From positions 63,819,004 to 63,883,003 of the forward strand of contig NC_068359.1 of the NCBI RefSeq assembly GCF_020536995.1: a DNA stretch of 64,000 nt, written 5' to 3'. This document shows positions 53,940 to 64,000 of this stretch, piece after piece. This stretch comes from Dreissena polymorpha (lineage: Eukaryota > Mollusca > Bivalvia > Myida > Dreissenidae). Both the position numbers and the translations under genes were made by a program. The notes under the pieces were generated by a model, which worked only from the letters and a program-made list of their open reading frames with translations, was not told where the DNA came from and ran no database searches. How positions within the stretch are numbered: position 1 is the stretch's first letter; each line of letters starts with the position of its first letter.

Positions 53940-55380
53940 GTCTAGAGCATTATTTTGTTATTTTTGGCTTTTGTCCGTCGTGCGTCGTCCGTCGTCAACA
54001 TTTTGCCTTGTGAACACTCTAGAGGCCACATTTATTGTCTGATCCTCATGAAATTTGGTCAGAACATTTGTCCCATTGATACCTCGACTGAGATCGAAAC
54101 TGGATCTTGCTGGGTCAAAAACTAGGTCAAAAACTAGGTCACTAGGTCAAACAAAAAGAAAAACCTTGTGAACACTGTAAAAGTCACATTTGATGCCCAA
54201 TCTTCATGTAACTTTGTCAAAATGTTTGTCTAAATGATATGTTGGTCGAGTACAAAAATGGTTCCGGTCCGTTGAAAAACATGGCCGCCAGGGGGCAGGG
54301 CAGTATTTCTTATGTGGCTATAGAGAAACCTTGTGAACACTCTAGAAGTCACAATATTTGCCCAATCATCATGAAACTTGATCAAAACATTGGTTGTAAT
54401 TGATATCTCGGACAAGTTCGAAAATGGTCCAGATCGGTGAAAAAACATGGCCGCCATGTGGCGGGGCAGTTTTCCTTATATGGCTATGGTAAAACCTTGT
54501 TAACAATCTAGAGGCCACATTTATTGTCCAATCTTCATGAAATTTGGTCAGAAGATTGGTCTGTATGATATCTTGGATGAGTTCTAAAATTGTTACGTTG
54601 GCTTGAAAAACATGGTTGCCAAGGGGCGGGGCATTTTTCCTTATATGGCTATATATGGCTATAGTAAAATTTTGTTAACACTCTAGAGGCCACATTTTTT
54701 GTCTGATCTTCATGAAGCTTGGTCAGAAGATTCATCCCAATAATATCTTGGACGAGTTCAAAAATGATGCCGATTGGTTGAAAAACATGGCCGCAAGGGG
54801 GGCGGGGCATTTGTCCTTATATGGCTATAGTAAAACCTTGTTAACACTCTAGAGGCCACATTTATTGTCCGATCATCATGAAACTTGGTCAAATGATTTG
54901 TCCAAACGATATCTTGGATGAGTTAGAAAATGGTTCCGGTTGGTGGAAAAACATGGCCGCCAAGGGGGCGTGGCATTTTTTCTTACATAGCTATAGTTAA
55001 ACATTGTTAACACTCTAGAAGCCATATTTATTGTACGATCATCATGAAACTTTGTCAGAAGTTTTGTCCCAATGATATTTTTGACAAGTTCGAAAATGGT
55101 TCCAGTTGCTTGAAAAACATGGCCACCAGTGGGCGGGGCATTTTTCCTTATATGGACTTATGAATCTTCATGAAATTTTGTCAGTATATTTGTTTAAATG
55201 ATATATTGGATGTGTATGAAAATGGTTCTGGTCTGTTGAAAAACGTGGCTGCCAGGGTGTTCACTAGTCATGAAAGTTGGTAAGAACATTTTGTTCTAAT
55301 GACATCTTGGGCGTCACAGAACAGGTCAGTTCCTTTGAATCTCAGATGAGCGACTTTGGGCCTTTCAGGCCCTCTTGTTT
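53940..55380 (+). mobile_element. Tandem-repeat element, ~183-bp units (family 2, copy 1)
   Basis: It opens CTTTTGTCCGTCGTGCGTCG and closes GAGCGACTTTGGGCCTTTCA then GGCCCTCTTG. Inside are about seven units with AACACTCTAGAGGCCACATT, CATGAAACTTGGTCAGAA, AAAAACATGGCCGCCA and GGGGCGGGGCATTTTTCC. It is non-coding. Unit-to-unit differences are moderate, so the array is not newly amplified. Confidence 0.85.
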
Positions 55381-55850
55381 AAGCAAATTTAATTAAACTT
55401 GGTACAAATTTTTCCCATCATTAGAGGATGTGTTGCGATATAAAGCCAGGTCCCTGCCTCCAAGGTCAAGGTCACAAAGGGCAAATGTCTTTACATTGTA
55501 CAATTTTTTAATTCAGGAGCATATCTTAGCCACTTATGGTTGTAGCCTTATAACAATGTTCCCTATTACAGGACATTACAGTATCCCCCGCCTAAATCGA
55601 AGGGGGATTTCGAAATAATGACTGTCCGGCCTTCCTGTAAGTGTCCGAAGTATAACTTTGTCATTTATTAAGCAAATTTCATTAAACTTTCTACAACTGT
55701 TTCCCATCATTAGATGATGTGTCATGCTATACAACCGGTCTCTACCTCCAAGGGCAAGGGCACACTTATAGGTCAAATGTCCAAATATGTTCAACTGTTT
55801 CCATCCCGTCTGTGTCCAGGGTATAACATTGTCATTTATTAAGCACAGGT
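55381..55850 (+). repeat. Tandem-repeat element (family 3), second block
   Basis: Units with CCCATCATTAGA, GTGTTGCGATATAAAGCC and CAAGGTCACA, and the hairpin ATCCCCC...GGGGGAT at 55583-55608, matching the block at 52.5 kb. Confidence 0.7.
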
Positions 55851-56525
55851 TAGAATTTTATTATTATTTAATATTATATGCCCATTATTATGTGTGTTTT
55901 TAACATTAAATATGAGTTTTAGATCCGATTCCAACACTTTTTATAATGACTTGCACTGAATTGTAATGACCTGTATTGGGTTGTTTTGACCTGAATCAAA
56001 TTATTCGATGCCAAGGCCCTGTTGGCGAGAATATGTCTGCAACTGTGAAGTTCTTGTTTTATTTTCAAAACAACCTGTGGCTCTCAAAAGGAAATTTTTT
56101 AGCGGATAATCAACAGCGAAGATATTAATAAGGTATAGATCAATATGAATTTCATTTATATGGTGAACCATCATATATTAGCATCCAAAAGCTGATTGAA
56201 TAAAGCGTTTGTGATTATAAAAAAGTAGGTATTTGGAATGAATTTAATGAAAACGTCTAAATGCTAGGGGAGAAATCCGTTTTAGGAAACTTGTATTTTG
56301 CTAGGGGAAACAGCCTGTGTTCGGCTGTAAAAAGTTGGGGGAAAATTCACTGATATAAAATTAAGAAACTCCCAAAACAATATCAGGAGAGAACGCCTTA
56401 TTATCAACAAAAAATCCCTTATTTAAGGCAAATGACCATTTGCCTAATAGAAAAATAAAAAACAAAACATTAAAACATAAAACACAAAATGTGACTAAAT
56501 CTGGCAGTGATTTTTTTGCTTTTAT
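55851..56525. other. Unassigned AT-rich DNA
   Basis: No gene-like frame; no repeat partner noticed. Confidence 0.3.
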
Positions 56526-56900
56526 TATACCCCCAAAAACGAAGTTTAGGGGGTATATAGGAGTGAGCTTGTCGGTTGGTCGGTCTGTCTGTCTGTCGGT
56601 CGGTCCGTATTTAGTGTCCGCTCTCTAATTCAAGTTGTTTTCATCCGATTTTCACCAAACTTGGTCAGATGTTGTATCAAGATGATGTCTAGGTCAACTT
56701 TGAATATGGGTCATGCCTGATCAAAAACTAGGTCACGGGGTCACTTAGTGCGTTTTAAACATTGAGCATGGAGTCCGCTCTCTAATTCAAGTAGTTTTCA
56801 TCCGAGCTTCACCAAACTTGGTCAGAAGTTGTATCTAGATGATCTTATGGCCATGTTCGAACATGGGCCATGCCAGATAAAAAACTAGGTCATGGGAATA
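56526..56900 (+). mobile_element. Hairpin-tipped repeat element (family 4)
   Basis: It begins with the hairpin TATACCCCC...GGGGGTATA (56526-56557) and a GGTCGGTCTGTCTGTCTG stretch. It contains two units with TCCGCTCTCTAATTCAAGT, TTCACCAAACTTGGTCAG and AAAAACTAGGTCA. Non-coding. Confidence 0.7.
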
Positions 56901-57335
56901 TCGGTGGTAAATTTGAGCAAAAAAATCACTGTCTGGGGACACTGTCTGACCTTGGAAAGGTCAATATAAAGCACTGGGAGGTTAAACAGATTTGAGAGAT
57001 CCCAACCTTGGTCCAGCAATATACATGTACTAATTAGATATAAGAATAGACACAAAACAAGACAACATTGAAAACTCAATGTTTTTAGAAGCTTGGGTCA
57101 CCGCCTTAGAACTGTCAAAGGGTCATGTACGCACTGCCGGTTGAAACCAGTTTTAACCGGTTTACAGGGATACCTAACCTCAGACTTGGTCCACAATTGA
57201 CCATCGTACAAACATGTGTAAATAAACATTGACTTCATAGCATTCCTGTTCAAACAAGCAAATTCGTTGAATTGATATCTACTGCCAATATGCTTAAGGA
57301 CACAAAAGTGTTTTATTTGACACTACAAAAGCATT

Positions 57336-57590
57336 TATTTAAGATACAAAGGACCATACCTCCGTTATTAACAGATGTTGTACAATGTCATTTAGCGTGT
57401 ATCATCCTCTTATCCATATATATATTCATACCAAGTTTCAAGGAAATCTGCCAAAGCCCTTCCAAGATATGGCTCTGGACTCAAAAGTGACGGACGGATA
57501 GAAAGACGAACGGACCCAAAGATGGAAGGATGAACGGACGGACAACTCCAAAACAATATCCCTCCGCCTATAGCGGGGGATAATTAAACA
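57336..57590 (+). mobile_element. Hairpin-tipped repeat element (family 5)
   Basis: It ends with the hairpin ATCCCTCCGC/GCGGGGGAT (57558-57582), preceded by a GACGGACGGAT-type stretch. Upstream is CAAGTTTCAAGGAAATCTGC. Same architecture as the other families; non-coding. Confidence 0.6.
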
Positions 57591-57855
57591 GAAATACGAG
57601 AGAATAATAATGTTATTGATTTAATTACACAATGGTTTCATGTTAAGCACCAGAACTGCAACTATTTGAGAAATGATGATTTGAAGTAAATACGAGTATG
57701 TACATTATTTAAGGCCAAGCCCAAGGCAGAATAATCGTCCATTTGTAAGGTTGTCCAACTAGAGCTGTGTTTGGTTCATTCACTTCTCAGTTATTGACAC
57801 TGTTTGAGTACTCTCCCGGCTACAGGTAGTAAGGGTGTAGGTCACGATTCAGCTT
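57591..57855. other. Unassigned DNA
   Basis: Short spacer between two repeat elements, with no feature recognised. Confidence 0.3.
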
Positions 57856-58413
57856 TTTAGCTCACCTGAGCACAATGTGCTCATGGTGAGCTTTTGTGAT
57901 CACCTTTTGTTTGTAGTGCGTCATCCATTGTGCGGCGTCAGCATTTGCCTTGATCACACTCTAGAGGCCACATTTATTGTCCAATCTTCATGACATTTTA
58001 TCAGAAGATTGGTCTCAATAATATCTTGGATGAGTTCGAAAATGGTTACATTTGCTTGAAAAACATGGCTGCCAAGGGGCGGGGCATTTTTCCTTATATG
58101 GCTATATATGGCTATAGTAAAATCTTGTTTACACTCTAGAGGCCACATTTATAGTCAGAAGTCTGAACTTGATCAGAAGATTCATCCCGATAATATCTTA
58201 GAAGAATTACAAAAATGATGCCGGTTGGTTGAAAAACATGGCTGCCAGGGGGCGGGGCATTTTTTCCTTATATGGCTTTAGTAAAACCTTGATAACACTC
58301 TAGAGGCCACATTTATTTTCTGATCTTCATGAAACTTGGTCAGAAGATTTGTCCCAATTATATCTTGTTATCTCAGGTGAGCGACTTTGGGCCTTTCAGG
58401 CACTCTTGTTTAA
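57856..58413 (+). mobile_element. Tandem-repeat element, ~183-bp units (family 2, copy 2)
   Basis: It begins AGCTCACCTGAGCACAATG with a small dyad (GCTCACC...GGTGAGC) and has about 2.5 units of the same sequence as the 54-kb copy. It ends CAGGTGAGCGACTTTGGGCC and CACTCTTG. Confidence 0.8.
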
Positions 58414-58832
58414 AAACATTGCATGTTCTGTGCATTTCCAAAAAGGAAAACCATTTTGTCATTTAATAAGACCCGGTTCATTCACTTCACAATTTATGAA
58501 GTTATGACTTCTTAAAGGGGGCAACATAAAAACAGCACCCTCCTATTTTGCTCTTGATCTTTCTTTACCTCAGATGAGGAAGGACCTCATAAACTTATTT
58601 TGAAAGTTTGCGTTTCCTTAAACCTCACTGTATTTTTCACCATTTAAAAATTAAAGAAAACATAATAAACTTAAAACAATGTTTGCCCACATGTTGGTCT
58701 CGCCTCGCATCATTCCATATTCTTTCTCTCATACTGCTACCAATGTTCTGCCAAGAGTGCATTTTATGTATAATCATTTGATAGTTAACTATCTTAACAC
58801 AAAATTTAAAACTCGTAATTATCTTTATGCAG

Positions 58833-61800
58833 GTAGGACTGCCTAAGGATGGATCAAACAATAGTGGAGGTGCATTTTGCGGCACACCCAGGGACTCTCA
58901 ATTACTCCCATGGCAGGGCAGGACCCCCCCTGGCACCCAGTGAATGTCAACTTGTTCTTTTCTGCAATGAAGACTTGTAAGTATTCCACATTGTGAAAAC
59001 TGGTTCATGGGTTTGTTTCTGGAGTTAAAATTATTGTTTGTGAAATTGTGATTTAGCCTGCAATCAGCCGCTGTTTTATTAGGTGAAAAAGCCCTGTATC
59101 TATGAACACTTTCAACACTCCTAAATCAACTGACCATATTTGGATCTTGAAAATGACCTACTTTTGCACTTTAATTAAGAATTATCAAATTCTTGGTATA
59201 CCAAAATGGTGCATTTCATATTACACCGATACTGCTTGCTACAAAGCTTTCACCGTTGCATGGATTTTATCTTTGAACCGTTTCAAAGACCCACATCACT
59301 CGACTTCAGTTTGATCTTGACATTGACCTATTTTTTGCACTAAGACTTCAAATGAGCAAATGAATTGATATTGATCCGGCTTCCATCAGGGGTGTCAGCA
59401 TTTATATTTATATTTTAATTTAGGGTCACATAAATCGAAATTTAATGTTAAAACCCTTTCATGCCTTAGAAATGTTTGTCATGCTTTAATAACCTTTTTG
59501 CGTTTTGGCCATTTAAAAAAACTTTCAAAGAAATTTTGTTTTAAATAAGTGCATGTTCAATGTCACAAGGCATTCAATTTTGCTATAGGTCAGCCCCTGT
59601 TTCAACATGGAATGTTGAGTTTCTCTGTGGATACTGATTTATCAGGAGCATGCTACTTAGATACTAAAGGCTTCAACTAGACTATTTAACTCTGAGAAAA
59701 TTGGAGCTTGCCATCTGCAATTGTATTATCATACTAATGTAACAATTTGGAGAAACCATAGTTTTTCATCTTTGCGTATGTTTTCTGCCATGTCTTAGAA
59801 GCTTTTCTTAATTCTTCTCAATGAAAATGCATACAGTCGGAAAGAAGAAAACTTTAAAACTAAAATACATATGAGTCGTGTTCTGAGAAAACTGGGCATA
59901 ATGCATGTGCATAAAGTGTCGTCCAAGATAAGTCTGTGCAGTCCGCACAGGGACGATACTTTCCAATTAAATTGGATTTTTGCTAAAACGAGACTTCATT
60001 TAAACGAAAAATGTCATAAAAGCGGAAAGTTTTGTCCCTGATTAGCCTGTGCGGATTGCACAGGCTAATCTGGGACAACACATTACGCACATGCATTAAG
60101 CCCAGTTTTCTCAGAACACGACACATATATACACATACTTCAAGAACAGTCCCTGGGGGCTATACTGAAACTATATATCATGTCTTGATATGTATAAATA
60201 TGATTAACAATAAAGACAGAGAAATATAATAAAGTTTGATGTTTTACATTTCAAAGACCGGTAAAAAAACAGTTGTATGATTATGTTTTGAAGATTATTA
60301 AATTGTACTATATCTTTACAAGGAGATTGTTGCTACATGTAGTTGGACACGTAGATTGTTATAACTACTACTTTACCTTAAGTATTGCTGCTCATGCGAG
60401 TCAACGTTCCTGCATTACAGGTTTAGGGACGTCTTGGGATCTAAGTGCAGAATTTGAAGCAAATGTGACTTCAACCCTCTAGATTGATGAGAGAAACAAC
60501 ACTGAACTTAAATTTCGGATATAACCCTGAACAATTGTCATCAATCACATGACATGCTGCTCACCACCAGAGGAAGACCCCTATTGAATTTGGCGTTGAT
60601 TTCTCGAAGGTGAAGGTCACATACATATTTCCTTTATGTGAAAGCCTTGTTGAAGGGATATCTTAAGTTCTGTCTGTCCCTTTTCCTCATATTTGGAATA
60701 GTTGTTGCTTACCACTAGAGGAAGACAGCTATTGATTTGGCGTTAATATCTTGAAGGTCCATGTCACTAGGCCATATTATCAATTTTCTTTATTTGCAAC
60801 CTTGTTCAAGTGATTTTTTCAGTTCTTTATGCCAAGACAAAGACTTTTTTCCATTTTGGTGTTGATACTCCAAACGTCAAGGTCACATCTTTATATGGTT
60901 TCGTTATATGAAAATAGTGTCTGAGAGATATACTTAAGTACCTCTTGACATCTCAACCTAAGTTGCCTGTAACTAACAGAACACAAGGTCAAGCTCACAT
61001 TCTAACCTTTCTATTTCATGAAGTAATTTCTCATCTGTCCTGGGAACACATAATATGATAATTGTATTTTCATGTTTTTTTGCCAAGAAATTTCTATTCA
61101 GGATCTTTTATTGTATGGTAGCATATGAACGTACTATTGTACTGTAAATATGCATTTAGGGTGGCATGCATGTTTCACAAACATTTTTTATCTGTGATAT
61201 GAGGCTACTTTGTGATTAAATTGCAATTGCTGCAACATCAAACAGGACAAATAATGATGTCCCCCCTCCTTTTATATGTATGAATACATTTTAAAAATAC
61301 ATATTTCCTAATTTTACGTGTAATGGCTATACATTTTATAAAAAGCAATCCTTTATCAATGGACTCTTTAAAAAAATTACAAAACAAAATTCACAACATG
61401 GTCCCCGTAGCATTTCTTTGCTGAAAATAGTGCCATTTAAAGACATTAACTAAAGTGCACTTGCTCATACGGGTTTTCTCGTGCACATTTTATTCAAGAA
61501 GGTTTTACTAGAACTTTAAAGTTCCACTGCACACAAGAATTGTCATTATGAAATGACCCCTTTCCTATATATACATATAAGGGTTCATTTTACGAATGAA
61601 TACTAAGTATTGTTAAATTATAATATTTATACATTAATTAATTTACAGTAACTGACCAGACACTAGAAGGTCCAGGTGCTGATAAACTACACAAGATCGA
61701 GTCCTGGTGTACTACACCCTACAGGTATTGGCTTGTGATAAAAGGACTGGCATGGTTGTACTTTTATATAGGAGAAATATTGTGTATGACATGCATTAAG

Positions 61801-63761
61801 AAAAGAGATGAATTTTTATGCCTAAAGGCATGCAAATAATTTTTAGCTCGGCTGTTTTCGGAGAAAACCCGAGGTATTGTCATAGCCAGCTCTTCGTCCG
61901 CCATCCGCGTCGTGCTAAAACCTTGACATTTTGCTCTAACATCAAAGTGCTTCCACCTACAACTTTGAAACTTCATATGTAGATGCATCTTGATGAGTTC
62001 TACACGCCACACCCATTTTGGGGTCACTAGGTCAAAGGTCAAGGTAACTGTGACCTCTAAAAAAAATATTCTGACAAACTTTCATTTATTCAAAATTGCA
62101 CCCACAGCCGAGCGTTGGCACCCGTTACGTGGTGCTCTTGTTTTAATCGTATGTTTGTCAGTACGTCTGTCCACAATTGTGTGTCTCATTTATATCTTTA
62201 CAACTTATGGATGGATTTTTAAATAACCTGGCACAAATGTGTAACACAGTAAGAGGAAGTGTTACGTGCAAGACCCTGGTCCCTGTCTCAAAGTTCAAGG
62301 TCACACTTAGCCTTTTAAGGTCATATTTTAAGATTTAACATTGATTGGCCTGTTTGGTCGATATCTTTGTCATTAATGGATTTTAAAATGACATGGCACA
62401 TATGTAAAGCACAGTATGAGGAAGTGATGTTTGAAAGACCTAGGTCCCTAGCTAAAATGTCAAGGTCACACTTCGACTTTCAAGCTTACCGGTATATTCC
62501 ATGATTGTGCATTTATAGATGTGTCCAGTCGATATGTTTGTCATTAGTTGATGGATTTTAAAAAACCTTGGCACAGTAAGAGGAATGTCGGGCTTAAGAC
62601 CATCCTTATCTCAAAGGTCAAGGTCACAATTAACCTTTTAAGGTAATATTTTTAGTGCATTGATAGGCGTGTCCTGTCCATATTTTTGTCATTAGTGGAT
62701 GAATTTTAAAATAACGTGGCACAAATGTATGGCACAATATGACGAAGTGTCATGCGCAAGACCCAGTTACCCAGGTCAAAGGTCAAGGTCACGCTTAGAC
62801 TTTCAAGATCATATTTCATCATCGGCATTTAAAAACGTGTTGGGTCAACATCTTTGTTATCAATGGATTGCTTTTAAAATAACTTGGTACAAATGGGTAG
62901 CACAGAAGACGAAGTGACACGCGCGGCTCAGGTCTCTTTATGGATTTTGCATTAAGAGGTGCAGCTGGTCTGTCGTGTGTTTGACCAAGGTCCCTATCCC
63001 AAATGTCAAAAACCCAGCTGGGGCATGTGTCATCCTCTGGGGTCCGTTCTTGTTTTGTCACAGAATACTAGTATTTTAAAAGAAAGTTCTTTGGGACACA
63101 GAGATTACAATGTATTTAAGCTGGTATATGACTATCTATAATCTTATGAATATAGATGCAAATTGTCATCGATGACATGGCTAGGTCATGGTCACGAAGA
63201 AGTGGGTGAACCTTGTTGCCTTTAAAGACATGGTTAAAGTGAAGTTGTGTTTGGACCACAACTTTGTCAAGCATTATGTGATTGTAAAATAAATTGGCGC
63301 AATTGACCACTATATCAAGATGAGGATGTCGCATGAAGCAACCATTTTGTTTATTTTTTTTTATCAATTGTGTGTTTTAGTTTTATTTGGTTAATTGAAC
63401 AAATATGACACGTTTTTATTGTATAATATATGTTATTAATTGCCGGAGTCCCTTTAAAATGAATGTTTAATATGATTCTGTACACTTTCAAGTTTTGTTG
63501 GGATCAACTTTAGATTTATGGCTTCTTAATTGATGGTAATTGAGGAATTTTGTATGTATGGAGCCATCGCATACAATTTTATTAATTCAATTGAATTTTA
63601 TATCATCACACTGGTTGAGATTAAATGAATTATTTCAGTTTATTGATTGTTTGTTTAAATAAGTTCCATGTGCTATAACTTACTTGACTTTAAATGTCTC
63701 TTTCAGTGTTTCTGGCGGCTGGTGGAGCGATTCAAGAAAAGCCATGCTAATGTTGCAATGA
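58833..63761 (+). CDS. Unidentified host gene, partial exon set
   Basis: Three exon candidates on +. First: after the acceptor CTTTATGCAG at 58832, an ATG at 58849 opens MDQTIVEVHFAAHPGTLNYS and LAPSECQLVLFCNED, up to the donor GTAAGT at 58977. Second: 61649-61724 between TTTACAG and GTATTG, encoding TDQTLEGPGADKLHKIESWC and TTPY. Third: from 63707 after TCTTTCAG, encoding SVSGGWWSDSRKAMLMLQ with the last codon split from exon two, then TGA (63759-63761) and AATAAA at 63779. Exons two and three fit in phase; exon one does not join exon two directly, so an exon is missing or exon one belongs elsewhere. No family recognised. The intervening DNA is repeats. Confidence 0.4.
59877..60121. mobile_element. 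Short TIR element (TGTTCTGAGAAAACTGGGC ends)
   Basis: CGTGTTCTGAGAAAACTGGGC on the left is inverted on the right as GCCCAGTTTTCTCAGAACACG. Internal inverted blocks contain TAGCCTGTGCGGATTGCACA. About 245 bp, non-coding, with well-preserved ends. Confidence 0.85.
60480..61060 (+). repeat. Degenerate tandem repeat
   Basis: Two to three diverged units with CACTAGAGGAAGAC, ATTTGGCGTTGAT and AAGGTCACAT, of the same style as the flanking tandem-repeat elements but older. Confidence 0.5.
61846..62143 (+). mobile_element. Repeat element (AGCTCGGCTGTTTTCGGAG start)
   Basis: It starts TTAGCTCGGCTGTTTTCGG, has a dyad TTTTCGGAGAAAACC, and ends CAGCCGAGCGTTGGCACCC then TGGTGCTCTTG. The start AGCTCGGCTG and the internal CAGCCGAGC are inverted. 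About 300 bp, non-coding. Confidence 0.6.
62144..63065 (+). repeat. Degenerate tandem repeat, ~190-bp units
   Basis: About four to five units with TTGTCATTAGTGGATG, TAACNTGGCACAAATGT and TCAAGGTCACACTTA, the last fading near 63060. Non-coding. Confidence 0.65.
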
Positions 63762-64000
63762 TATGTATGCTAAACAAAATAAATAAATAAAAAAAAATGT
63801 TTTAATTATTGTTGTTAAATATAATTCATCAAACTTCCTTAGATGCAAAAGCCAGTGTATCGGTTTGATATCATGGCCAGGGTATAATTTAAGTATATTA
63901 GCTTTAGAAATTTGGGCATTAAAATGGAAGTAAATATGACATTTACATCATTTGACAGTTTACTAACAATAAAAAACGCGTTATTTATTAAATTGAATCA
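63762..64000. other. Unassigned DNA after the unidentified gene
   Basis: It holds the AATAAATAAATAAA poly(A) region of the preceding gene (63779 on) and then AT-rich sequence with no feature. Confidence 0.4.

Larger units (their letters stand above)
52495..53960 (+). repeat. Hairpin-tipped tandem-repeat element (family 3), split by a hAT-like insertion
   Basis: It starts with the hairpin ATATCCC...GGGATAT (52495-52516) and contains units with GTCCAGAGCATAAC, TTTCATTAAACTTG and CAAGGTCACACTTATAGG. The unit containing TCAGATGGTG is interrupted at about 52812 and continues after about 53684 with TGGTGTATCGCGCTAAACAA, showing a nested insertion. Confidence 0.65.

Noticed and set aside
1-64000. 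LTR retroelements, Polintons or other virus-like copies
   Set aside because: I saw no paired long direct repeats with a primer-binding site, and no capsid, integrase or envelope-like segment. The retroelements present are Penelope-like and LINE.

Overview
The window is AT-rich animal DNA with introns, microsatellites and very dense transposon debris. There are no operons or bacterial genes. The repeat families look molluscan: hairpin-tipped elements full of tandem repeats with short 'caaggtcac' and 'aaacttggtca' motifs, short TIR elements, CR1-like and Tx1-like LINEs, and a Penelope-like element. I read it as a bivalve, possibly a heterodont such as Dreissena or a relative. The species is inferred from general familiarity with such repeats and is not proven.

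The clearest host genes are two convergent paralogues of a small secreted cysteine-rich peptide. Gene A is on + (exons 25565-25601, 36840-36965, 38609-38736; 96 aa). Gene B is on - (exons 48917-48881, 46562-46437, 46071-45941; 97 aa). They share exon lengths, intron phases, part of intron 1 and a promoter block (palindromic GCGCATGCGC plus a TATA-like box). The protein is a signal peptide followed by two six-cysteine modules. Bivalve I84 (Cvsi-like) protease inhibitors are the nearest family I can suggest. Gene A has lost one of the twelve cysteines to tyrosine.

Intron 1 of gene A is swollen to 11.2 kb by about 10.7 kb of nested LINE sequence: a 5'-truncated Tx1/L1-like element, and a CR1/L2-like element with an unbroken 1187-codon ORF that carries a 2A-type ribosome-skipping motif. 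Gene B preserves the empty site.

Other host pieces: two exons of a minus-strand gene with a molluscan cysteine-rich ectodomain (4955-5823), abutted by a Penelope-like element (about 5830-8328); two C-terminal exons of a DUF7869-like protein (41317-41893) inside a TIR element set in (TA)n; a tRNA-Phe gene with a 17-nt intron (14904-14993, -); and exons of an unidentified plus-strand gene at 58.8-63.8 kb.

Region by region: 0-4 kb, mostly unassigned sequence with a 37-bp tandem array; 3.7-8.3 kb, LINE tail, host exons and Penelope element; 9-11.3 kb, foldback, hairpin-tipped element and tRNA-bearing TIR element; 13.6-15.5 kb, composite repeat carrying tRNA-Phe, with a sister copy carrying a tRNA-Val-like sequence at 46.7-48.1 kb inside gene B; 20-24 kb, TIR elements and a Harbinger fragment; 25.4-38.8 kb, gene A with nested LINEs; 40.8-43.3 kb, TIR element with DUF7869 exons; 43.7-45.2 kb, small TIR elements; 45.9-49.1 kb, gene B; 52.5-63.1 kb, tandem-repeat elements with a hAT-like insertion and the unidentified gene.
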